NCBI GenBank assembly: GCA_907163375.1
Contig: CAJQUW010004740.1
Location: forward strand, 77,501 to 141,500
DNA length: 64,000 nucleotides
Origin: Prostheceraeus crozeri
Lineage: Eukaryota; Platyhelminthes; Polycladida; Euryleptidae
Reading direction: 5' to 3'
The position numbers and the translations under genes were made by a program. Shown in pieces: positions 22,946-34,844 of the stretch; within the stretch, counting starts at the first letter, position 1; every line of letters starts with the position of its first letter. The notes under the pieces are model-generated. The model was not told the origin of the DNA and did not search any database. It saw only the letters and a program-made list of their open reading frames with translations.

Positions 22946-23592
22946 CAAATTATTGCAATTTCCCGTCGTCTGGTCAATTATGACAACACTTATGTTCATA
23001 TCATCAGACATAATTTTCTAGCTGACCAAACAAGCCATGGTCAGTCAATGCATAATCCGACTTGGTCCCTGGCTTTTGTTCATAAACTTCTTATCTGATG
23101 CTTCATATGATCTAATTTGCAATAAAGATTGTCAATCAAATGAAGGTCAATTGAGATAGATTTCGTCATAATCCTCCGTCCATTCATCCGCTGGTACTTG
23201 AGTCGTCATTTTGATGATCATCGGCCTCTGTTGGGTGATCGAAGCAGAAGTTCATCATCAATAAGATTCGAACTAACGATAACAATGAAAATCTTTCTCA
23301 TGAGCATAATTTATTTATGTAAATATGTATTTCGTCATGTTATTGGCTTCACCAGTACAATTTACTTAAATTAGATGTAACACAACTGCGCCTACAGCAA
23401 TCTGACAAACATCGCAAAGAAAGCTATTATAAGCAAAAGTGATCATGAAAAATCAAGCGAGAAAGGCGTTTGAGAGGAACCTGAATTGACATGCATTATT
23501 ATATGAAGACCGCCTGGAGCAGAGATGAAACTGGCCGGCTTGTTGATGACAGGAGTCAGGCAGGTGTCCGTGTGTTCATTAACTGTTCCAGC
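22946..23592. other. No recognisable feature
   Basis: Spacer between the two inverted hAT-like copies. No coding or repeat signal seen. Confidence 0.4.
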
Positions 23593-25003
23593 TACATAAT
23601 TAGATTGTTTAACCGTGTCACTTTGCTAGAAGTGCAAACTGATTCAAAACGTATTCACATGCAGGAACTTACTAAGTGGGCAAAAAGAAATTTGTATTGC
23701 CTTACAGAGAAAGGGAAAATAGTCGTGCGTCGCATGCGGATTGCTCTGAATTCCTTCAAAATGCTCCAATCTTCACCATTCTCTCAGATTCGAAGAATTC
23801 AGATAATTGCTCTAAAGTTTTCATGGTAATATCGGTCCTTCCAGTCATTATTAAAAAATATAGCAGGCGCACGAAAAACGTTCACAAACTTCTCTGTAGA
23901 GCTTGACATCGAAAGTGTCTCCTTGCTGTGTAATCCGTTTGATACCAGTCACAACAAAGTGAAATCATCACAGACAACAGGACTTTCAATCATGACATTG
24001 TAGTGGAAAAATGCTACACATTTCCTCAAGAATTGCGCTTTCTTGATTTGAAATCCCAATGTCACTAATGAAATTCAATGTCATTACTGAAATCACTATT
24101 TCTTTAACCAAATAGTCCGGCAGCCACAACGACTTTCTGCAGGGAACGAGGCTGAAAGTGAGACTTTCACAGAATGATATACACCCTATGCACACTGCGA
24201 ATCTTCCCCTCTGCCGAGTTCTAGTGAGTTCCTCTTCTTGTTAGACAGGATCAAAGAAAAACGCATGTAAATCCAATGGGATGCAGATTGCAGGTTTTGG
24301 CTAAAATGAAATTTTCTATGTTTTCTCTGATCAAACGAAAAGTACTAAGACCAGAGTCATAATGTTTGGCATGGAATGTCTTCAGGTCATTTCCTATGAT
24401 GTGCATGTGCAATCATCATGCATCTAATCCGCAATGTATGTGAGAATGTGGTTGAATGTGGATAAAGTTGCTCAAAATGTTTGTGTTTGCCAACATTAAG
24501 AGGCTCACCAAATCTAAATGCGTTTAGCTATGTAATATGGGTGCATGAAAATGAAAGGAAATGACCTGAAAACACTCCATGCCAAAAATTATGACTCTGG
24601 TCTTAGTACTTTTCGTTAAATCAGAGAAGACATAGAAAATTTCATTTTAGAAGAAAACTGCAATCTGCATCCCATTGGATTTACATGTGTTTTTCTTTGA
24701 TCCTGTTTGACAAGAAGAGGAGCTCACTAGAACTCGGCAGACGCGCCGATTCGTAGTGTGCATAGGGTGTACATCATTCTGTGAAAGTCTCACTTTCAGC
24801 CTCGTTCCGTGCAGAAAGTCGTTGTGGCTGCCGGACTATCACTGAAACTTCGCAGAATTTGGCGTGTTTAATGTTGAACTGGCTGCTCATTGTTCGATTT
24901 CTATGGTATTATGTCAGCATGTTGTACCATTTCATAGACATTATATGTTCCAATGTTTCCTTTCTAGTCAAACAGAAGAAGAGACGAACTGTCTAATTCT
25001 GTG
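23593..25003. mobile_element. hAT-like element, copy C (inverted, split)
   Basis: Reverse orientation relative to copies A and B. The left part 23593-23952 and the right part 24843-25003 together cover the family consensus. The left terminal repeat is mutated (TACATAATTAGA); the right one is intact (TCTAATTCTGTG). An 886-bp insertion at 23953-24838 is bounded by TCAC on both sides (23949-23952, 24839-24842), which matches the uninterrupted copies at that point. Confidence 0.75.
23953..24838. mobile_element. Foldback family copy 1 plus 160 bp of carried flank
   Basis: The insertion into hAT-like copy C. Its right 726 bp (24113-24838) is a full foldback copy: TAGTCCGGCAGCCACAACGA at the left, the inverse ending GGCTGCCGGACTA at the right, arms of about 280 bp and a core of about 165 bp. 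The left 160 bp (23953-24112) is not part of the inverted arms. It matches, in reverse complement, the sequence directly beside copy 3 at 39029-39187. The TCAC duplication encloses the whole 886 bp, so flank and element arrived together. Confidence 0.8.
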
Positions 25004-25942
25004 GTTCGTGCGGTTTGTGTCTGAAATCGGCGTCGGTCGGTTTTTATCACAATTATTAATTTCAATGAAAATGATTAATGTATAATAAACAGCAGTAGAG
25101 TAACAACTCAGCATTTATCAAATCCCCAATTTGCATACAGTTTCGATTTTATTAAATGAACTGAGGTGAACACAGTTGGAATTGTTTCCAAATGTGAGAT
25201 ATGCAAATGTTTGCAGTTTTGAAGAAATTACCACGGAAATGACTGATCATGATAGTATTGCAGAAGGAATCATGGTATTTTACAGATCCTCCTTGTCATG
25301 ACAGCCTTGGAGAGGTAATTTCTGTTAATTTAGCAATTCGATAGGTTGCTACTACTTTCATGCTCAACCTCAAGATTATTTCTTAAGCGGGATATTCACA
25401 AGATACCTGCCACTGGCAGAAGAAAATCACATTATCAAAGACAATGATTTCAATTAACTTTAAAAGATGTAAATGGGTCCACATCACTATTCAGATTCAA
25501 GAAATGAAACACAAATTTTGTGCATCATAAAATCATACCGATGAAAAGTGAATTAAAAATCTGAAATTTCAGCCAAGAAAGCACAATGATATCTCGACTT
25601 TTTCATGCTGACTTCCATTATAATGCGGTTCATTAAAATTCCCCTGATGATCACCTTAATTTCCGCTTAATTAGGATGCTTGTTAGCAAATATTCATTCC
25701 TTTTGATATCCAACTTGCTTCATCGGTAGTATATAAATTTGCAATAATTATGCTTTTTAAAAACTGCTCAAATAATGTTTCGGACCACAGGAACGTAATC
25801 TCCGCAAAAGACTGACTCTTTCGATATTAAAATTTTCACTGTATATAGATACTTTTTAGAGTCGACACTCTACGTACATATACTTACTCCATGATTAAGC
25901 TGAAAGAACTAGCGAAAGGGAAATAGGCTCATCACAAAAAAT
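25004..25942. other. No recognisable feature
   Basis: AT-rich spacer. No exon, terminal repeat or tandem array seen. Confidence 0.45.
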
Positions 25943-26391
25943 AGTTTGTACAACAAATGAGTTTGTACGGTGCTTCAACCGGTGGAATAGCAGTACAATC
26001 AAGTCTGAGTTCGAACACACACTTCTCCGACACTCCAGCACTCCTACGACCGGCAAGTGCCGGTTATTATACATTAACTACAAGAATGATGCCACCGTTT
26101 GGAGCACTGTACAAACTCATTTTCCATGAAGCACCAAGTACTTCTCTGGAAAATCTTATCATATTTCGAAGAAAGTCGGTTTTTGGCGGTTTTACCGGTT
26201 GCTCGTGTAGGGAAAGTGCTGGAAGTTACTGTACAAACTAAGTTTTTATTGCTTGTATCTAAATTTTTCAATTGGAATGTTGTACAAATTCGCTATGTAG
26301 CACCAATACTTTCACCAATTTTTCGAATATAAATTTGAATGCTGAAGCTGAAGGAGCTCGAACTTTGGAAAAATTTTTGTTTGTACAAACT
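25943..26391. mobile_element. Small inverted-repeat element with GTACAAAC boxes
   Basis: The left end AGTTTGTACAACAAA is matched in inverse at the right end by TTTTTGTTTGTACAAACT. Inside, further copies of GAGTTTGTAC or its complement occur near 25958, 26106, 26230 and 26280. No target duplication is visible and no family can be named. Open frames across it are short and unconvincing. Confidence 0.5.
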
Positions 26392-26554
26392 CTGCGTCAT
26401 TAATAGTACCCGCGTAGTAATCTGCGTAAGTATTAATAGTATGTGTGGTTTTCTATTCTGCGCAAACTCTTTTCAAAAAGTTGGAGTTGAAGCTGGTGAT
26501 AACTTCAACGACATCTGATCAAGTAATTTAAATTTTTGATGCATATGTACAGTA

Positions 26555-26815
26555 CATACTTTGTCTCAAATGTGTCTGACAAATATGTTACTGAAATAAC
26601 ATATTGTAAATTGCTTTCTTGCCACTGAGCCATTCAGACCAACCACGCCGCTCGGGGATGAAGTCATGCATATAGGTACCCCGCGCGCCGTGGTTGGTCT
26701 GAATGTCACAGAGGCAAGAAGGTAAATAAAGAATTTATTATTATTATTATTATTAAAGCAATTTACGTTGTTATTTAAGCAGCATACTTGTCAGACACAT
26801 TTGACACTGACCTGA
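26555..26815. mobile_element. Nested hairpin element with TTA repeat
   Basis: Outer arms of about 60 bp (26555-26618 and 26755-26815) pair through CAAATGTGTCTGACAA and GTAAATTGCTTT. Within them is a second, perfect 19-bp hairpin: CATTCAGACCAACCACG against CGTGGTTGGTCTGAATG, around a GC-rich loop (about 26630-26700). A TTA microsatellite (about 26727-26753) lies between the two right arms. The inner GC-rich hairpin plus TTA tail may be a separate small element inserted into the outer one. Confidence 0.65.
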
Positions 26816-26939
26816 CTTAAGCCATGCATAAGGCACACATAATTGATCAAACAAGATCACCGACGATTCAGTCTGCTTTATGGTGTCCTATTATACGCTG
26901 ATATAGAAATGCTACAAATCCTGCAGTTATATGTGTGAC

Positions 26940-27321
26940 TATTCTAAGATAAGATCATATAAATGTATATTTCTTGAAATGGAGATCATATGTAACATCA
27001 TAACAATTGTCATATATAACATCATAACAATTGTCATTCATCAAGTTAAGGGAAAGAAGGATCTCTTCCGCTTCAATGTTCTGAAAAAGGAACAACCTAT
27101 TTTCTATTGAAAGTAAGTGTACGAGGCACATGGTGAGCAAAGGAGTGATCTTCATTCGTAATTATGCTCTTGAAAAGTTTATTACTTATAACATTGCGGC
27201 GATGGATGATTTCATCAACGGCGCAATTACAAACGGGACTGGCATCTTGAAAAATGATCCTATGAGCTCTTCTGTCAATTTTTATAAGTGTTTTGAACAG
27301 TGTGACATTCAAACCGTGTGA
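26940..27321 (-). pseudogene. LINE ORF2 C-terminal fragment, frameshifted
   Basis: Minus-strand frames read LFKTLIKIDRRAHRII, CAVDEIIHRRNVISNKLF and NEDHSFAHHVPRTL, then after a shift of frame NRLFLFQNIEAEEI. The order I-x-RRAHRII, RR-x(5)-LF, a D/E-H-x-HH-x-VP box and a basic tail matches the last 100 residues of CR1/L2-type LINE proteins. The fragment at 2503 has the same HH-x-VP box. One frameshift lies near 27100-27150. A small duplication of CATATRTAACATCATAAC (about 26987-27034) lies near its 3' end. Both ends are truncated. Confidence 0.5.
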
Positions 27322-28316
27322 GTTCTAGGTACCAGATACTTCCTATAAAATAGGGGCGGGGGCTGATCACTTTTCAGCATGCATGCAATAAAAGTAAAAA
27401 TAATAATTTTGGTTATGTGACCGGACCAGGAAGGTGATAATTATATAGTTATAAGTGGTGAGAATATCAGAGACTCCATTTAAAGAATTTGCCATGAAGG
27501 GCCTGAAAATAAGTATTAACGGAATATGACTGGCCCTCAGACGTCAGATAAGCGAACACGGCCGGGCTTGGACCACAACAATCTGGAGGCCCGTCTCCAG
27601 CTCTACATGAAACTCAATAAGACGGAATCTACATGTTTGCAAATATTGCAGTGCTTCAAATATATTCATGTAACTGTTCATAAAACTGTTTTCTTTCAGG
27701 TTAAGTAAAAATTATTGACAGCATTTACCTAGTGTCATCATTACTGCTTGATTCTTACACTATTATTCTTTGAGACACTTGAGAAGTCGTATTGCGTACT
27801 ACACATATCCAAATTGGTGTGTTCTTGATGAGTGAATGCTCCATCTTTCTCTATCACTGGACATCCGATCTACTGTTAAACCAATCTTTGAAGTTTCATC
27901 TGATGATAGCATACTTTTTAAAGCATTCATATTGATTTTAGTTGCTAGTGCCCGGTTTTGCCCAAGAAAAATCTAGCCACCGTTATTACTGACTTTTATT
28001 AAATATTTTTCTCTTAACTTTGATTTATTCTTGAATTTATTTATATCACTGCGCATTCATGTTTATTTTTCACACTTTCTTGTGTTTTCTCTGCTTTGGT
28101 CGTTTGATCCGTCCTGGAAAATAAGTCTTTTCACTTTGTGCTTCATTCGCTGCTGTCAACCGTCTTTGGCTCAGTCATATACAACTCTATGACTTCATAC
28201 CCTATATTTATTAACAAGAGAAACGGCGTTGCTGTGATATGTAGTCTGCCCTCTGCAAATATATTTCATTTCAATATTTTTAGCTGGGCACAGACTGTTA
28301 TTTTGCGAAGACTTAT
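27322..28316. other. No firm feature
   Basis: Mostly featureless. A locally GC-richer patch at about 27540-27640 (plus) reads SDKRTRPGLDHNNLEARLQL and looks coding, but I could not find good splice borders. Confidence 0.35.
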
Positions 28317-29041
28317 TAGTCCGGCAGCCACAACGAGTTTCTGCAGGGAACGAGGTCGAAAGTGAGACTTTCACAGAATGATGTACATCCTATGCCTACT
28401 ACGAGTCTACACGTCTGCCGAGTTCTAGTGAGTTCCTCTTTTTGTTAGACAGGATCAAAGAAAAACACATGTAAATGCAATGGGACGCAGATTGAAGTTT
28501 TTGGTAAAAATGAAATTTTGTATGTCTTCTCTGATTAAGCGAAAAGTACTAACCCTAGAGTCATAATTTTTGGCATGGAATGTCTTCAGGTCATTTCCCA
28601 TGATGTGCATATGTGCTGTTATCATGCTTCTGATCGGCAATGTATGTAAGAATGTGTTTGCATGTGGATAAAGTTGCTCAAAATGTTTGTGTTTGCCGAC
28701 ATTAAGTGGCTCGCCAAATCTAAATGTGTGCAGCTTTATAGACAGCGATGCATGAATATGAAAAGAAATGACATAAAGACATTCCAAAAATTATGACTCT
28801 GGTCTTAGTACTTTTCGTTTAATCAGAGAAAACATAGAAAATTTCATTTCAGCCAAAAACTGCAATCTGGATCCCATTGGATTTACATGTGTCTTTCTTT
28901 GATCCTGTCTAACAAGAAGAGGAACTCACTAGAACTCGGCAGACGTGGAAGATTCGTAGTGTGCATAGGGTGTACATCATTCTGTGAAAGTCTCACTTTC
29001 AGCCTCGTTTCCTGCAGAAACTCGTTGTGGCTGCCGGACTA
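28317..29041. mobile_element. Foldback family copy 2
   Basis: A 725-bp copy starting TAGTCCGGCAGCCACAACGA and ending with the inverse GGCTGCCGGACTA. It is flanked by TAT on both sides (28314-28316, 29042-29044), consistent with a 3-bp target duplication. Arms of about 280 bp; the core runs in the same direction as in copy 1. No transposase. A TA duplication with ends starting GTCCGG cannot be excluded, because TA is present at both borders of most copies. Confidence 0.85.
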
Positions 29042-30983
29042 TATGCATCACAAGTTTTGAACATGCTAATAGGTAGTCTGAAGAGGACTCCTGAATGTTC
29101 AGTGATATTGTGCTGTTGACCTATAATCTACTTAGGCGAGTCGCAATTTCTGTGTCATCAGATGTAGTTAGGTTGATTCTAGTAACTCGTATCCATCAAT
29201 TTCCTATACATTTATACTTAACTTGACATTTCTAAATCACAGAGAATTCAAGTATTCTCCAACCTTTCTATACTCAAATTGCTAAGTGAATTATTGTGTA
29301 GGATTTCTTTCAGTCATAGAACTTGCCGCAATCGTTAGATAAGTAGAGAAGCGACAGTTTAAATATTAATTCTGTCTGGCCTTTGTCTGATGAAATGTCA
29401 TCTACAAGCTGATTAACTTGTGCTTCTTCACTTTTCTTATACTGTGCAAAGAGAAAAATATATTTTGAATTCAGACTTGAAAAGTCAATCAATTCAACTG
29501 GCATCGAAATCGCAGACACGATGTTCATACACTTCATTACAGCTCTATGTGCTGAATTCTAAACAACAATGTAATAAGTCACGTCAGCAGTCATTATCGG
29601 CGGCACTCATCATAATCACATCTTGACAGCTACATTTAAGCCAACCTCAATGATTTATGACTTCACAATAGGCCGACAAGGTCCATCAGATAGATAGATG
29701 GCTTTTAACATTCAACTACAGAATCAGGATACATGTAAGATGAAACCCGAAAACAGAATGACACAACAGACAAAATACAATGATATAAGGATGACAGTGT
29801 AAATAGAGCTGATCGCAGCTGATAAGCTTAAATCTCATCTGGTGTCCTATGAGTTCCTATAGAGGGTTTTCTCTTCTATTGCGTCCTGTATTGCGAGTCA
29901 ATTATCAATTCTTAAGCCTGTCGGTTTTTTGATATTATCAAGCGATTATGTCCCTCCTGTTTTCCACTCTTTCGATTGCTGTGTACAATGCACTCTCCAC
30001 AGGGTTGTTTGGGGTAAAACTTGTATTGGCTGTATCCAAGATTGGGTGAAAACTAAAGACCCAATTCCTAGCTTGAACAAGTCAACAAAACTGAGTAGTC
30101 TGTAATGACAAACATGCTTTCTATTGATGACAGCACTGTTCTACCCCATTGCTGTGATATTACGTTGGTGTCTGAAGGAACCTGCATCTCTCTAATCTCT
30201 ACTCTCTAACTCTTGCCTGATTATTGTATATTTAAAGTGACAAAAACTCATTAATTATTGAAGCAGTCCTACTCATATTTACTTCAACGCGCGAGTAGGC
30301 TACTTGCTGCTCGAGACGTCCGAAGTTTTGTCAGATTCGGTAGCATTTTCAATGAACTACAGGCCGTTCACCTTGTTTGACAAATTGCAAGATAAGTCAC
30401 GTCGGTAGCCACTTCAAAACGTAGGAAAATATCTGAACTCATTATTTAGCAATTCTTGCATTGTATATAATCTTACACATTCTATGTGATAATTCCTACA
30501 TTTACAGAGATATATGAGAAATTTCTGAATTTAGAAAAAAGTTCAATATTGGCTTATTGCATTCCTGTTTTCTGCGACGGTTCAGCTCTTTCTATGTAGC
30601 CGAGTGAGACCAATATTTCAGCTCCTTTGTTATTTTGAGGATAAATAGAAGCAGATGCAGCAGTTCTCTTATCCTTGGTTGTATTAATTCAGAAATCCAG
30701 GTCAGCTTCATTTTATCCACATGAAATGAGATCTAAATTCTGATAATCATCTACAGAAGCTTTTCAATCTATTCTTCCACTGATTTGTATTGTTTATACG
30801 CTTCAGTGTGCTAACATATTGTGATTTATGTAGTATACTGATTATGTCTGCCTTTCGCAAGAAATGTCATACACAGAGATTTAATAGCAACACTCCAATT
30901 TTAACTGCGGTACACTGTTCTGCTCTGTTAAATAATCATACAGTCATTACCATGTTTATCAATTGAGATTAAACTGTATTACG
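29042..30983. other. No recognisable feature
   Basis: Spacer upstream of the first host exon, presumably intron of that gene because the exon begins with an acceptor. No element or exon resolved. Confidence 0.4.
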
Positions 30984-31019
30984 CTCTCTCTCTCTCTCTC
31001 TCCGTTTTCGTTATATTAG
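30984..31019 (+). promoter_or_regulatory. CT-repeat polypyrimidine tract and 3' splice site
   Basis: Nine to ten CT units, then CCGTTTTCGTTATATTAG. It forms a strong 3' splice signal for the exon at 31020. Repeat-length variation here could influence splicing (inference). Confidence 0.6.
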
Positions 31020-31208
31020 CCAGAGGAGTTACTGATAAGGCTCAATAAGCGACAGTTGTACTTTATGTTTTACACGATGGACGGCGACTATCGCTCATTG
31101 ACTCTTAGTGACCGTAGTTTGAGTTGTGAAGGTTCTCTTTATACGAAATCTTCATCAGCACAGTCGTTATTCAAACGAGTTATTTCCGGTCAAGGAGTTC
31201 AAAAACAA
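31020..31208 (+). CDS. Host gene A, internal exon (63 codons)
   Basis: Bounded by a long CT-rich acceptor tract and a consensus donor (CAA|GTAAGT). All 63 codons are open in the chosen frame, and the exon is phase 0 at both ends. It encodes PEELLIRLNKRQLYF, then FMFYTMDGDYRSLTLSDRSL and a serine-rich tail with KSSSAQSLFKRVISGQGVQK. The even mix of charged, serine and hydrophobic residues is more protein-like than the neighbouring frames. It joins in frame with 37744-37785 and 45901-46119. I do not recognise the protein; the serine/arginine pattern suggests a cytoplasmic, phosphorylatable region. An alternative is a first coding exon starting at ATG 31077, but the frame is open through to the acceptor. 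Confidence 0.55.
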
Positions 31209-32973
31209 GTAAGTATTATAACATTTATAATGACAAGAACACTGATTTTTGAATTTCTTTTATGTTGCTGCTTTTCTCATCTCAAACTAAGTTTGCAAAA
31301 TGCTATGTAGGTCTACATCAGTCTATTCCATGCAATAATAAATAATCAATCATATTTCTGGAACTTCATTGACCTCTTTGATAGATAGCTAAAACACTGA
31401 CACACATAACATTAACTTGTGAATTTGTAGGTTGGCATGAGGTTGGATTTAGTATTCATTAAATTAGTTCATAGCTCCCTTAGATTTTCCCCATTACCAA
31501 AAATTCATCAAAATGAAATTTATCCACTTGCTTAGAAACTTAGAGAATATATTGATGAAATGCTGTGGTGCCTAGAACGAAGCAACATATAGATACATAA
31601 CGCGACTATTTTTGTGTAAGTCATTCAGAAGCTCTATACATTTTCCTCGAATTTCCATCAGTGAGCGTTAGTTCAACCCTTTGACAAAGGAGACGCACCC
31701 ATTTTTATCAAGATGAATCGGTTGTCATCTCTTGTATAATCGTTATGACAGGACAAGAGCAGGGCAATTTTTTGCAACATCTCTGCCTCCCAATCACACA
31801 TTTTATTCAAGTCGTTGACAGTTAGCCGTTGATATCCATATACAGTGTATAACTATATCGTCCATTCAGAGCGGGAAGACGACATGTGATTTTCACTTCA
31901 ACGGCCTAGGCTTTTAAGGCCCCATTTAGGCGCGTCTTATTTAGAGTAAGCAACCATTGAAAACAAATTTGTAAATTTTGTTTGAATTTCAATTCAAAAT
32001 AAATCATCATGAAAATAATCATATTTCAAAACTGATTTTAGATGTTTCCTGTTCTGAATGAAGGCATATAGGGCCTAAGTACTAAAAAGTTGATTTACAT
32101 GGTCATCAGCCGCATGCAATTTTTGATGCATGCAAAGCCTCCTACATGCATGGAGCAGATTGAAAAGCTTTCATGGATGATTGTCAGCATGTAGATCGCC
32201 TTCCATCTGGATAATCCCTTGTATAGGCCGCTTCTTGCCCTAGTAAGTGCATGCATTCCGAAGTGTCAATTATTCGAAATATGTAAACGCGTTCTTGCTT
32301 TTGAAACTGTTATTATTACTCGTGCCCACAAAGGAAATTTGCGTTTTATCAATGACCTAACCGGCCAATGAAATAGTTCGAAACTTATCTTGATGAAGCA
32401 GTTTTTAATGACTTGTTCTGTGAGGGGCGCGCTGGTTCATTGAATCATTCCTATTAAGGGATTAGGCGTGTGTGTCAGAGAGGATTATATCTTAACCATG
32501 AAAATCTAGAGATGCTAGCATTCCTCATGATAGACATTGTTGAAGACCGAGCAAATGGAACTCGATTGTGCATCAATGCAATGTAATAATATCGATGTAT
32601 CAGCATGAGCATTGCAAACTGCAAATAACGGTTATGAAGAAGCTGAAAACGTGATGGTTAAATTTGGAAGGACCTTAAAAAGCAGAAGAAAAATTAGAAA
32701 TTACATAGCTTTGCTTGATGCATATTGCGACATTTAATTGCATTCCACTGATTCAGTTTTTTGTGTCACTTCTTCAACAAATTATTTTTGAATGCAGTTT
32801 CGAACAAAGTTTGAAATAATGTTTTAATTGTATAATTTAGAAACCTTCCGGCTTATTCTTCACATAGCAGGAGGAACCCGTCTGCAAGGTCCCAATGCAG
32901 CAAATTTTAAGCTTGCTTTTTGCTTTGCATTATATATGCTGATCATAATTTGATGGCTGAAGCATCCGGGATG
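31209..32973. other. Intron-like, no feature
   Basis: Presumed intron of host gene A. No element or exon recognised. Confidence 0.4.
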
Positions 32974-33186
32974 TCAGTGATCACAAAGTGAACAGTAAAA
33001 TAGTCGACATTTGTCATAAAGTACAACTTGGATACATTTGTTTGCACTGCGATATTCGAGACAATATTCATTTATTAGGTATTTTCCTTCCAACTTGGGG
33101 TGATGTCTGAGATTCCTTCGGGAAAACTCTGAACTGAGAGCAGCTCTGATATCGTTATAGGACATTGGAACACATTTTGGACAATT
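32974..33186 (-). CDS. Possible Cys-rich terminal exon (minus strand)
   Basis: An open minus frame of 70 codons plus stop follows a plausible acceptor (AATTAAAACTTCAG at 33187-33200). It starts NCPKCVPMSYNDIRAALSSE and ends LYDKCRLFYCSLCDH. Six to seven cysteines in 70 residues, with two CxxC-type pairs, look like a small zinc-binding or secreted domain, but I know no family with this spacing. It lies antisense within the first long intron of host gene A. It could be a nested gene's last exon or part of an old element. No upstream exon was identified. Confidence 0.3.
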   Translation of the reverse strand, partial: NCPKCVPMSYNDIRAALSSEFSRRNLRHHPKLEGKYLINEYCLEYRSANKCIQVVLYDKCRLFYCSLCDH

Positions 33187-33189
33187 CTG

Positions 33190-34230
33190 AAGTTTTAATT
33201 AGTTCATTGAAATAAATCCTCTCAAACGTTGGCCAATTTGAAATGCGAGTATAAATTTAAGAAAAGAATGAAATTTCGACTGGTCGCCTCTCATTGCATA
33301 ATTCAATTTTTAAGGTGAAAGTGTGTTATCATACAGAGGATTTCGAAAATCATAGCGATTTACTTTTCATACAAGTCATCCCATAGATGATGTCAAAGTA
33401 TTAAACTTTAGCTGCAAAGTGTATGAGAATTTTATACTTTTGCTGAGACTTAACAAGTCTGGATGGACAGATATATTCTTATACGCCTTCCAGCGATCTT
33501 ACTTAACTAAAAGCATCATTCGGGGTGAATTCAAAACATTCATCATGACTTCTAATATTAATCATCTTACGTCTATAGCAGTCAGACACTTATGAAACAT
33601 TGAATAATCCATTACACAAACAATGATGATCGGTGACTTATAAATTAGCTTTGTCATTGGTTATCTATCACTTTAACCATTGCTTCAATTACTACACTTG
33701 CCTCCACACATAAACTGGACTATAGCTAAAATTTCAAAACTAAGCCAAATGATTTCCACAGGCTACAGTCAAAAGTGCATCTTAAAGATTTGATTGACAC
33801 AAATTCTGAAGTGTCATTTAAGCTTTATTACTAATATTGTAGAGTCTTTATAATTCGAGAAAATCGACCTCGAGCCGCTGCCCGACGCTTAAAGTAATTG
33901 TTTCACTCTCTCCGTCAGAGTTGGTCAAGAGGAGACATTTAAGACGGTGTGATGGTATCTGCTGCAGTCCTATTTTCAAACAGTAGACATCACTGCAAAT
34001 GGAATCAGTACAAACATGACTATTTGTAAATGTGCGCTTGGACTATCAGTTAATGTTTAAATAGATATTTAAATAACATCTCTACACGCTTTGTTGTAAA
34101 TCGCAATGTTTATTTCACTTTTATGGTGAGAATTCTGCGGTTCATCAAAAATTCTAATGGTTATTGTTAATTACCACTTCGAAGGCAGTCACAGAAAGGT
34201 ACACAGAAAGGCTATCAAGGGTTATTTTAT
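33190..34230. other. Intron-like, no feature
   Basis: No recognisable element or exon. Confidence 0.4.
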
Positions 34231-34237
34231 TGTTATC

Positions 34238-34830
34238 ACTTAAAAATTGTCAAAACACAGCATGTACACTATCACAACGATTTTGATTCTTGAGTTGTTG
34301 ATTCATTGTGCAAAATTCAAACAGTAGATATCCAAATAACAAACTACCTGTGCAAGAAATTCACATGTTGGCCATCTAAGCCAATCGCGTTCGTTTACAT
34401 GCACATGTAAATGAACATTTGCGGACTTTCAAATCAGATTCACACCTCAGATATGTGTACTCATATTCTACCTTGCTTGACACTAATTTTCTTCTTTAAA
34501 AGTAGAATGCATAATATTTAATAGTGGTTATAAAATTATCCAAAGTTCTAAATATTTTTGAAAAGAAAGTTCACCACAAAGTTTAATTAGCATCAAATAA
34601 ATTAGTATCTATCTGTCGGACTATCAGTTTACATTTGTCATTCCGTGCGCATACTATAAAGAACGAGAGAAGCATCGCATGACTACCACTGTGGTTTTCA
34701 ATTTCTTAAAAAAGTTAATTTCATACACTTGGGTATTTTGATCAGCATTGCATAAATCACGCATAAATAATCAAAAAATCAAGAATCAAAATCGTTGTGA
34801 TAATGTCGATTTTGGCAGTTTTTAATTTGC
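34238..34830. mobile_element. Inverted-repeat element, about 70-bp arms
   Basis: TATCACAACGATTTTGATTC with its surroundings (34238-34308) pairs with the inverse at 34765-34830. The arms carry matching outer blocks (TTAAAAATTGTC against the complement of GGCAGTTTTTAA). The 450-bp interior has no coding signal. Moderately diverged; no target duplication found. Confidence 0.6.
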
Positions 34831-34844
34831 ATCAATAGGCACGG

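Noticed and set aside
22516-23906. Similar 80-residue frames in hAT-like copies B and C
   Set aside because: Their similarity is explained by recent relatedness of the copies. Copy A does not preserve the frame and no transposase motif is present.
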